Positions 25,501 to 37,500 of a DNA stretch of 60,000 nt are shown piece by piece. This stretch comes from Owenia fusiformis. Lineage: Eukaryota > Annelida > Polychaeta > Sabellida > Oweniidae. Where the stretch lies: assembly GCA_903813345.2 (NCBI GenBank), contig CAIIXF020000011.1:22553754-22613753 (forward strand), read 5' to 3'. The notes beneath the pieces are model-generated. The model was not told where the DNA came from and did no database searches. It worked only from the letters and a program-made list of their open reading frames with translations. The position numbers and the translations under genes were made by a program. Position 1 is the stretch's first letter. Each line of letters starts with the position of its first letter.

Positions 25501-28500
25501 ATATACTGGGGCATCATATAAACTGATAATAATTGACGCGTTTCTATTAATTGTCATTCAAATAGTTCGCTACAGCTACATGTATACTGGTTTAGCGAAT
25601 GAGTGTCATTTAACGGACTAAGAAAAAAAGCAGAATACAATTTAAACATAAACTGAAAATAATATATTTTTTATCAGATAGACATATTAATTATAATTTA
25701 AGTAAAAAAAGATGGACCGAAGAAAATTTGAGCAATCTTTGGAAACCACTACTCAGCTGACAATGGAGAATAGCACATCGCTTCCAAACATGAAATATGA
25801 AGAGGGATTGATCAATTTGGTACTCAACAATTCATATTCGGAAGAGGCTTTCGTGATAAAACTGTTCATGTTCATAACAATGATAGTTGGAGGCATTGGT
25901 AATTTAATAGTACTCGTCGTATATTACATGAAAACTAAGAAATCGATTGCGAATTATTTTATGTGGATACTTTCTGGTGTGGACTGTTTTAGCTGTGTAA
26001 TTTTACACCCGTATGTCATTGCGAAACTCTACATGAAATTCACCCAAACTTCACTGATATGTAAAATATTTGACTTTATGATTCACTGGAATCTTTCGTT
26101 GCAAGTAAACTTGTTGGCTGCAATTTCGATAGACAGATACTACGCTGTTTGCCACCCACTAAAATTTGCCGGTGCATTTAAACGAATGGTCGTCCTGTTG
26201 TCAATTGTGGTTGTTATGGCGACCTTTGGAAGCATTCCTATTCTTGAATTCTATGGAATAAGAACAATTACTTTTAAAGTTAATGATGTCCTTTACGAGG
26301 CACATTTATGTCACTATAGCGATGTGTATGATGGAACCCTGTCCCAATCTATATTTAACATGATCGTGATGACTGTGTACGTAATGATACTGACCATAAT
26401 ATCAACGATGTATGGTGCTGTTGCTAAAGCAGCATACAAGAGTCGAAAACGGATAGGACCCACACGAAACTTTGAACTAAATGCCACAAGTTCATCCTCT
26501 TCAGGGAAGAAAACTGAGATTCTATCTAGATCGAAAATAAGCAAAGGTGTAAGCGAAGAAGCGCAGTCATCTCCGACTATTCGTCGGCGTAAAAGTACAT
26601 CCGAATTTGTTTTCATGGAAAATATCGAAGAAAAGGCTGAGTACAAAGAAAATGATAGTATGGCAGAAGATATGGCTGAAAATGGCGATGCAAATGCTGA
26701 TGCTACATTTAAGAAACCCGTCGCACACAGTATTGAAAATGAGTCACCAACTGAACAAACAACCGAATTAGATTTGTTACCACGCCAGCTATATATAACC
26801 AGTCACGATGTACATGTTAAGTATCTCCACCCTTTATATCATACACGAAAAAAGAACAGTAATAAAAAGAAAGGACTGAAAAGGAATGACGATAAGAACG
26901 TCGTGATTGACGATCATAAGATAGGCATTACCCTAATACCTGCTCCGGAGATCATGGGCGCGAATATTGATGAATGTATTCCTTCGACAAGTAGTTGTAC
27001 AGATATAAATCTACCATATGATATTGCTCAACGGGAAAAAGAATTATCAGAAAAACTGAAGAAGAAACATATACCATTTACTTCGAAGTGGAATGAATAC
27101 GGAGGACATATTGAGAAACCTCCACACGCAACTGAAACACAAGCTGGATCTGATCAACAAGATGCAGTTGCTAAAGTTGACAAAGCATATGTTCGAAAAG
27201 ATAGGACTAGCAAAAAGCACGCTATACCGTCTAACGGATTAAAAACTGCCAAACTTTTGTTCTTGGTAACAGTTGTATTCGTGTTGTCATGGACACCGTT
27301 TTGGGCAATGAGGCTATGGTTTATCGTGAATTCCGCACTATTTCAGAGGAAATCACATACCGATAAAATGTTACATGATTTCTTTGACCATCTCTTCTAC
27401 CTGAATAATGCGATCAACCCCGTCTTGTATTCTTTGATGCATAAAGCATTTGTCGTTGATTGCAAAACCTGCTATAGAAAGCTAAGAAATCGACTTTTAA
27501 ACTTTTCATGGCGCAGATAGCCTACCTTGTTTAATCGGTGTAAAAACCATTCTGATACTCATAGCATCTTTCTATTTCACCTGAAAATCTACAGGGTTGG
27601 CCAAAAAACAATACCCAACTTTAAATCATAATGAAAATAGCTATGTTCAATATGATACATTGATTTATATATCATTTTAAAGGTAATCCATTTTCGAACA
27701 ATCTGGTATATAACACTATGTCATGAAAGCAATATTAAAGTTTTATTATGCTTATTTGGGAGGTCGGGTTGGTATTTAAGGTATCCAGATTTTAGGGAGA
27801 AAATAGTAAATCTGCGGAATGATGTTAATTTTTTATTTATAGAATATCATTTTGTTAGGTGAATACATGCTTGTAAATTTGCATATTGTGTGACTTAACT
27901 TATTGTTTATGAATTTTAGTGTTGTTTATTATCAATAAGTAATCAAAGGGGGTATGTTAAAAGACATTAAACGTATATGTGACGAGGATTTTATTTTCCA
28001 ACAAGACATTGCCTCGTACCATAGATCTCAGGAGACATTGACATTCCTTTGCAAACAAGGTGTCAATTTGATTGATCTCGATGCTTGGCCACCCAACAGC
28101 CCCGATGCTACATATAATGTGTTTGATTACCATACATGGAGCCATCTCGAGGAAATGGTACAAACAAAAGCATCCAATAAACAGCATTGATGAGCTGAAA
28201 CAGAATCCTAATGTGCTGAAATGAATAGCAACAGAAATCTCTCAATAAGGCTATTGATAGATTACGCTACCACTTGAAGCTTATTGTTGATGCAGAGGGG
28301 AGGGGGTGGGGGTATATTGAGCAATTGGGAAAATTGTTTAAATAAATAAAGTGTAAAATGTTATTAAACAACACTGAAATTCATATACAATATATTTAGT
28401 CACACAATGATGAAAATATCAATCCAAGCATGTATTCACCTGACAAAAGAATGACATTCTACAAGTATAAATAAAAATTAACATAATTCCGCAGATTTAC

Positions 28501-31500
28501 TATTTTCTCCCTTAAATCTGGAGACCTTAAATAGCAACCCGGCCTCCCAAATAAGTATAACAAAACTTTACTATTGATTTCATGACATAGTGTTATATAC
28601 CAAATGGTGTGAAATTGTATATCCTTTAAAATGATATGTAAGTCAATGTACCATATTGAATGTAACTATTTTTATCCTGATTTCAAGTTGGGTATTGTTT
28701 TTTTGGCCCACCCTGTACATGCGTTGATAATGCTGAGAACAATTGCATAGTATTGAATATGGATCAGAGGTACATGAATATAATTGTAAATAGAATGTTG
28801 AACAATGTGAGAAGATCCATCATAATTTGGAAGGTTATTTAACGTTATGAAAAATCCAATTGTACGTCGTGACAGACGATATTTTTAATGTTCTGTGACG
28901 CAGTATGTTAATGTAAATATGTACAGAGACGCAGTCTGTTAACGTAAATGTATTTATTTAATTGTAATGTGCTCACGTAAATATGAACTGAATGTAATTA
29001 TCTGATTATGGTACAATACAAGTAGAGTCAACTGTAAGAAATATATCTTTTATTTTTATCATTCTATTTTCTTCAGCATATTTAATTGACCCAACAATAA
29101 GTGGCCTTGTCTTTTAAATGTGGCCTTGCCCTTGTTATGCCCCAGTATCAGTAGAGTTTTGTGCCCAAAATATCTTTAAATTGCTGCTACTACGTAACAT
29201 TTATCTACATTAGAGGTGCTGACTGTTTTCACTAATGGATTTAATGAATTATAGATGATTCAAACCACGTATATAGGCGTAGCCAGGGGAGCTTCCCCCC
29301 CCCCAGAACCAATAAAAATAAAACCATGAGATAGAAGAGGAATGGCTTTAAAAATGCTTTTTATTTGAAGATTGTAGCTCAATTTTGAAGAAAGTTGCAT
29401 CAAATTCCGAACAAATCTCATTTTTTGGCTTGTTAATTGCCAAAATCGCACCCCCTGACTGAAAACCAATTTTTTGGGCGATCGCACCCACCGTCTGAAA
29501 GCTGGCTTCGCCCCTGGCGTATGTTTCTTTCCAGACTTTGAATAAGTGCGACAGCATGAGTGCAAAGTCTGAGATACAAGACATAAACAAATCATCCATT
29601 ATTAATCCTCGAGGCGTGCACACATTTTACTCATTATTTTATCGGTAAAAAGTATTAAACATGTAATTCTCTACTACCACTAATTGAATTATCACATGCT
29701 GATCGTTTTCGTATTGTATCTTAAGCTTATTTCATAAAATTACATCATGCCACTAGATATTGTTGTTATCATTGACAATGGGAGGGCTGACGAAGTGATT
29801 ACTACGTTTCCACACCGGAATAACCTGACAACGGTAAAGTCAGATACCGTTGTCACAAATGGCGGACATAACCGTCTCTTCAATTAGTTTTTCATGAACT
29901 CTATGTCTAATAAAGCACTTAGACTAAATTCCTTTGGAACAACATCAAAGTGTCTTTATACTCATTGTATAGTTAATAATGTTCTACGATCGAAATAAAG
30001 TCTTTAATTTAACCGATCAAAATGAGATACATATGCCGTTGTATTTGTTAATTATTTCAAAATCTGATTCCGTTGTCAATAACGATATCGAAGACGCTAT
30101 ATTGTGGCGATTCACGACCCATTCTGATCGAAATTTGGATTTAATATGATACATCATCACAAGAGGTACATGCACAGAATTAGCGACGATAAAATCCCAA
30201 GAAATAAGGACCGTGTGATTAAAGAGTTGATGCGACGGTTATGTCCGCCATTTGTGACAACGGTATCTGACTTTACCGTTGTCAGGCTATTCCGATGTGG
30301 TTTCATTCCTATGGTTTTATGTAACTGTTATCCTTTTAAACGGGACAAATGTAGATTAAGTAATTTCGAAAAATGGTCACAATTTAAAAATATATTTTGC
30401 TCTCGTCATTCCAAATTCTGATTTTATTTTTCAGGTTACCTGGTAAAGAACTATAAAGGGGGTGTCGCCTTTTCAGTTCTAATGAATCTTAAAAACTACT
30501 TTATCTCAAATCTTGCATTCTTTTTCAGAAAATAAAATTAGCATTGTAACGTTGGCATGGTTTTGAAAAGATTGCTTCCAATAGTTCGCCCTCTATCTTC
30601 TAATAGTATATAGATATAGTTAGAATAGTTTGCGCACAAAATGGTTATGGTTGTCACATAGTGTGGCGTCCGGGTGTGGCGTACAGTTAATAATATCTTC
30701 TTAACAATAATTTGTTACATTTAGCTAATCCGCAGTGTTGTATGACAACTACTTAGCCCTGTCATATGGGTATATTATTACTACATTAAATCACATACTG
30801 ATCAGTTTGACGCATGTAATGATTCTAATTATTGGTATGTAAGCCTACCCGGTATATTTTAGGACATACTCTTAATACACATCTCCCTCTCCATTGTCTT
30901 TACAGGAAGACAGAGTATAGTACGATAGGAGATCCCCCCCCCCCCTTAGTGTGGCCAGAGTTGGCAAAACTATTACGTTATTTGGGCAGCTTTCTTCATT
31001 TCAAACACAAAAATATTTCAATGTCAACATAATTTCCCGATTTCTGAATTATCCTTAGTGTATTTTTTAAACATGGCTCCTTCGTGCAATTTCAGAATTC
31101 CTGTGAGACAATTACTCGGGTGGTAAATGGGGAGTTCACTTTGAGCAAACAGTGCCAGGAGGGAGAGACCTGTAGCATTCACAGTGTAGAAAATTCACGT
31201 CATTGCACGGGAGAGCGCTGGACGAAATGCAGTACTTGCTGTCAAACGGCACTGTGCAATTCAAAGTCGGACATAACAGGTACACAAGTCGGGTAGATAC
31301 AATATTCAGGAATTTGCATTATTTAATCAGTATCGAACTATTGGCATTTTGTTTATTTCAAAAATATTTGAGTTTATAGTTATAATTTTGATTTATTTTA
31401 TCCTTTACCCCCAACGAATGAATCTACTCCTGTGGAGAATTGGCCGTTCGTTCATTTGTCCCTCGCGCGGGTTCCCTTTGTCTGGATGAGAAATCAAATA

Positions 31501-34500
31501 CGGCGATTTGATATCACACCAAAAGAGTTTGACACGTTATGAGATTTTTGCACTACATCAAAGATTTCAATTGCAAAATGGCTTCTTCACTGGTGATCCA
31601 CTTGATTACGCTGGTTACCGAAACGAACACAAAATGTCGGAACATCGAAAGTACGATTTTTCTTTTTTCCTTATTTCACTGTTGTAGGCAGAATTCCCAC
31701 GACATTTTTAACACAAACGTGAATCGGTATCGTATGTTTAAGTAAATTTACATATTTGCGAACAAATAGTTCAGAAGACAACAGAATCGTCGATTTAATT
31801 CCTCACTTAAGTTACACAAACGGTTTTCCGAAAAACGGTTAAGATCTGCACTTTTAACCAAAACCGTTTATGTAACTAAGTGAGGAATTAAATCGAGGAT
31901 TCTGTTGTCTTCTGAGCTATTTTTTCGCAAACATGTACATTTTCTAAAACATATGATACTGAAACACGTTTGTATGAAAAAACGTCGTTGTGGCTGCCTA
32001 CAACGCGTGATATAAGGAGAAAAGAAAAATCGTACCTTCGACGTTCCGACATTTTGTTACCAAAACGAACCGTTGGTAACCAGCGTAATCGAGCGGATCA
32101 CCATTGTTCTTTATCAAAATGGCCGCCTTCTCCTCCTGTGGCCTGTCTTCAATAGCGCTTGAAAGATTATGCTCTTTAGATCGCTGCGCTTTATTTGTAT
32201 TATATTTCAAATGGTTGCCATCTCTTTCAAACCTACTAATTTGCTTCAAGTTTCTTCAAGACATAAATGGCTTATTTTATATATTTTCGTTTGTTGGATT
32301 ACCAATATCTGTCCTAATCTGTTTTGCAAGTTTTGCATCCATTTTTTTGATTAAGAATAGTTACCACTTCTTTCTACCTATAAAACATTTATATATATCT
32401 TTCGAGAAATATGTTATGAAAGAAAACAAATTGTCTTAAACTGCTAAAATAAACTTAACCTACGCAGGCAGTTCCTAGTTATTATCATTTCTTAGTCGGC
32501 GGTTATGAAAGTGCGTCTTTACTAAATTACAAAAAAAGATATAATGTTGAATAGTGTTATGGTCGGAGCAAGAGGTTGATTAGTTTTGCCGATCTTATAT
32601 TTCATTGTTCACCTCGTTCGTATTACCAGCAGGGCCTTCACTTTTGTCTCGGTCTATTCAAACTGTTAATAAACCCAATATAATGTACAAGTATTAATAT
32701 TAGACAGACACGAACTGTTGATTTCATTTATTTCATGCTTACACAATCTTCGTTCAGTGAGCGCCACTTCCCGCTGTAATCACCGGGTATTGATCTTTCC
32801 CTTGGTGCAACCCGTGCCTCCATACCTCAGGTAGTGAAGGTACCCAAGAACGAAATGAATTTTGAGAATGTCAAGCCCATAGAATTTTTAGTTCCAAAAT
32901 GGTAGTTTTAACAATTGGACGTGAAAACATTCAACGTCAACATGTTCGCAAATGCTGATTTGTTTGTTTAACATATTAGGCAGTTTATTCAATGAATTCT
33001 CAAGTACAGGGTGAGCCAAAACATGGGTCTCCGATTATTTCAAATAACTATATCAATCGATTACAATTTTCATAGGCTTCATCTCAAATCTAAGCGTGAC
33101 AAATTAACACGACAGTTACCTATTATACGTTAAATTTAGGGGATCTGAACTTGCAGCTTTTGATGTAAGTATGCTAGTCACAATCAAAACTTACAATCGT
33201 GTCTTTTTATTCAATGACTATAGCCTGACTGAGACCATCATTATGTTCTACAGTATGTTAGTCTCAGCTACATGTATATAGCTAAAATTGACAAATAAAC
33301 CAATTTATGTTTCTCTTTCAATTTGTAGGGTTTATCAATGAATGGTTTTACAATGTGACTATCTACATTCAAGATGAACTGTCTGGAGAAGAAAGTAAAA
33401 TAAACTCCTTGGCTGCTGAAATTATCAGAGTGGTAAGCACAAGAAAACAATTCTCCTAAAATCATGTTGCAAACACACTACTTATCTACAAGAGAAAATG
33501 TGAATATATCAATCATTAGACTATATATAATCTCACATTTTGAAAAAGAAATTATTTTAAACTTTTGTATAATCTGAACTGTAGAATCCCTGCATGAAAG
33601 TTCCAAATATATGTTTCACTTTTCTATTTTCACATTCTACACCCTCGACACTATACTCTCTCTAATTTCTAAACACTTTTCTCTCTTGAACATTTACCTT
33701 GCATGAAAGTCTCTAATTTCTAAACATTTTTCTTTTATTAAACATTCACCTTGTATGAAGGTCTCTTATTTCTAAACAGTTTTCTGTTTTTAACATTTTT
33801 ATACCCAGAGCACATCAGTCTTTTGAACGAATACCTTGTTTGAATATCTCATTGCTAAATAAGTTTCTATTTTAAACATTTATCTTGCATGACAGTCTTT
33901 AATTTATAAACACTTTTCTCTTTTGAACATTAAACCTTGCATGAAAGTCTTTAATTTATAAACACTTTTCTCTTTTGAACATTTACCTTGCACGAAAGTC
34001 TATCATCTAAAAACTTTTCAATTTTAAACATTCTCTATACCCTGAATATGTCACTCTAAGGAAACCATATATGTACCCTTCATGAAAGTCTCTATTTTCA
34101 GAACAAGGCTTTTAACACTTCCACTATTAATCATTTCTGTAATCTGAACATACCACTCTAACAAGCATTTCATGCCATTATTATGAGTACTTCTGACATG
34201 TTACCAGCGAAAGTGAGGTGTGAACACATTGTTTGTCACCATGTATGTCTTGTTCATGTCACCTTAAACCGATAATTTACTTCGTGATTACCCACCTGTT
34301 GTGCCAATAAAACTATAATAAGCAAATTGATACATGCACTGTAGGTAGGGAACAATGTCATATATCACATTTATGATTATATTCTATAGACGATAGCTGT
34401 TCCAATTACTTTTAAATAACGGTAATCGACAAAAATATTGAATTACATAATTAAAGAATCGGGACATGTACACCTGAGTGCCTGACGTAGAAGGTGTGTC

Positions 34501-37500
34501 AGGCATTGTTTTAATGAATGTTTGGTATTAGATTGGGATATTGGGGGATTGTTTTCCTTATACTATTATATGGTTGTGAAATTAAGACAGTATCCCAATA
34601 TCTTGAATTTATAAAAGACATCCAGGACGAAAATCGATTCCTCACAGCAGCAGAATTAGGCCATAAATATGATATTGTTATGAACCAAAGGAATACTTTG
34701 AAATATAACAGTATAATTACAGCCATCCCCCAAAATTGGAAATGAAAATTAAGACACCCGAGAGAAAATGAAGAAGAAACCGAGAATCCGAATGTCACAA
34801 TTAACACAGAATGGTTAAAAAAGACAAACAATAAAGAAGTTTACAAGATTTTACTAAAAAAGAACAATGCTGTGAAACTGCCAAAGAAGATGGAAGATAA
34901 GTGGCAAAACAAACTGCAACTACAAAATCCATTGATGTGGGCTAAAATCCACAAAAATAGAAAAAATATTCTCAGGACAAAAGAGAAATATTTCCAAATA
35001 AAAATATTCTTCCGGATACTATCTATAACAAACAACTAAAACAAATGAACATAGACGGCTATAACACTGATATATGCAGTCTATGCCGTAGTGACATAGA
35101 TACTTTAGAACATGGAATATACCATTGTGAGGCCGTACAAGACTTCCTTATAACATCTTTCAACCAACTTGACGAAGATGTACCCACAATTGAGAAATTC
35201 CTTTTCGGAGATGGAAAAACAGAAAACGAACATCTATTCCTGAAACAAAAGATATTCCTAAACACATGTAAAAGGAAAATAAGGAGACCTAATATGATAG
35301 GCTGGCAAAACTTCCTAAAAACAGAGAAAAAAATAGAAGAAAGCATCAGCCAAAGAAGAAAAAACCTGAACTTATGGTACAGCAATGGTTGAAACTCAAA
35401 CATTTCATAACGTAGTAAAATACACACTGGGAACATAAAAAAACCCTCACCAAGCTCAAACCATCGTGCAGAAAATCACAAAAAGTCCCCCTCTTGCCTT
35501 TTCCCCTGCCCCCCCCCCCCCCCCTTCCCTTCCTCTTTTTATCAAAACTACTATGCTAAATAAGGCTAATATTATATATAAATACGATATTATAGCATAT
35601 GCAACTACTGTATGTTTTCTTTCTACAATATTGTATTTGTACAACTTTTTATACAGAATAAAAAAAAGAAAAAAAAAATCTTGATACACATTTCTGAAAT
35701 TGTATGTTGAACAATTGAAATTGAAAGTTGAGCATTCACATTAATGTTAAAGTAAATGGTAATTTCAATGCAAAATTTAGGTGGATATTTTTTAACAGAA
35801 AGGTACATGGTAACAACACAGTTCACAGGAGATTTTTAAATATAGAAAGTTCTCTTTTTTAAGTTTTGATACAGAAAATCTTGAATAAATGAATCGATTG
35901 TGATTTAAGTTGCCCATTTAGACGTAAACATGTATCTTTCAGTTGGGTTCAGCTTCCAAGCAAGTTGAAGGCATCCATGTCATAACCATATCAGCCATAA
36001 GCGCATGGCCACAAAAGAATGGCATCCTGCAATGTGATGGTGTACTAAAAGCGACTGTTCTGGCAGATCAAATAGTGTGGGGTATAGCAGCTACCAGAGA
36101 TAAAATGTACCATGCTTGGCTCAAGTCCCTCACAAGAGGTGATCTAGACACCATTAATATAGACCGTGATTTGGGATTTGCAATTGAACGCAATGGTAAG
36201 ACACATACTGGCCATGGGGATATGTATTCATGAGTTTGTAGTTTCAGGGCAACCTCAAAATTGCAATTACCACAACAATAGAATTCATTCATCGAATTTG
36301 ATAATTGCAATATCGGTGTTAATAGAATTAATTATTTTCCACAATTGATGGAATGTGGAATGATATGTGCTATGTAGAATAATTTGTCTTCATTTGTCTA
36401 AGCGAGGAAATTGATTTGTAAATATCCAAACAATTATGCTATGTATGTCTAAGGTGAAATATTGTGAGAAAAATGTGTGACATATACGGTATCCGGGTGA
36501 AAAGTCCGAATGAATGCGTTCATTTTATTTTGGTGTTCAGTTTTGTGCTGTATCGGCGATCACTTTTTTTAAGTGTTTCTACAGGAATATTTTTGCTTGA
36601 CAATGATCAGCTAAAATGCGTATTTCGTGACATATATTGTCACGCAAAGAAACTGGCGTGACTTTAAATTTTCCAGCAAATGCGTGACAAATATGCAAAT
36701 TGCGGGACAGTTGGACAGCCTGCATTGCTATAACATATCCCAACATTGATGGTCAAGTAATGTGTAAATTGAATACCTTTGGCACCTTAAATAGTATTCT
36801 ACTTGCGAGATTTTCCATTGAATCGTTGGAAATAATATGTCTTTCTTAGTTTTATCATTAATTCAAAAATATGCAACATGACATACTCTACAAGTTACAA
36901 TATCAAAATCAAGTTATTTTTTCAGCCTACTTTTTATATTTTATATTTAACCTTTTTGTTTGGACATATATCTGGACACCAAAATATGACACCTTTAAAA
37001 TTAAATTTTCAAATCCACTCTAATCATAGCTGCCAACCATTGTAAAGTCATACATGTATTACATGGTCAAAACTGAACATAAAACACTATACTGCCAACT
37101 ACTGCCAACTATGCTTTTTATCATGATAGGTCATCACTGTCCTTGGTGCGTGAGGAAGATGCTATATATGCAAGTATCAGAACTGTGCCATCAGAACATA
37201 CATTCTTTATGATTCCAGATCTATGCACTGCCAACTACACACAGGATCTCAAAGGTGTGTTATACTGGAAGAGTATTGAAGTTGGTAAGGAACAGTTTGT
37301 ACACTGTCCTAATGCTACCAGCTTAGATGTGTGGGCAAGTCGCAAGTGGTGAGTAACCAAGGTCTAATTTTATTTCAGATTTTGTCTTCCCCTGGCTTTT
37401 GTGACAAACATGGTAGGATGAATATACTGACTCTTTTTTTTTATTTCATTGATAGTTGGTGATTCCACTCAACCCTTCACTATATTTACATTTCAAAAAC

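Larger units (their letters stand above)
27592..28715. mobile_element. degenerate mariner-like element with ~100-bp TIRs
   Basis: TA (27590-27591 and 28716-28717) flanks ends that begin CAGGGTTGGCCAAAAAACAA. The right end, reverse-complemented, begins CAGGGTGGGCCAAAAAAACA. The inverted repeats continue imperfectly for about 100 bp (TTTAAAATGATAT words). At 1.12 kb it is close to a full mariner length. Only a short part of a transposase frame survives (27954-28190), so the element is dead. It begins 71 bp after the stop codon of the nested GPCR. Confidence 0.85.

Noticed and set aside
26314-26646. 110-aa ORF antisense to the class A GPCR
   Set aside because: Shadow of the long third loop of the GPCR; no motif of its own.
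23828-31095. Reading the nested class A GPCR as an exon of the adhesion receptor
   Set aside because: It is a complete receptor with its own start, stop and promoter-like elements, and the LU halves join in phase without it.
32104-32439. Hydrophobic 111-aa ORF as a membrane protein
   Set aside because: Begins inside the palindromic MITE, overlaps another frame, and its Phe/Ile content follows from T-rich DNA.
22992-33328. An Ig domain after the LRR C-cap, as in ADGRA receptors
   Set aside because: Looked for the C...W...C pattern of an Ig fold in the next exons; found the LU cysteine pattern instead.
35466-35689. Proline-rich ORFs around a C14 run on both strands
   Set aside because: Produced by the homopolymer at the LINE 3' end.
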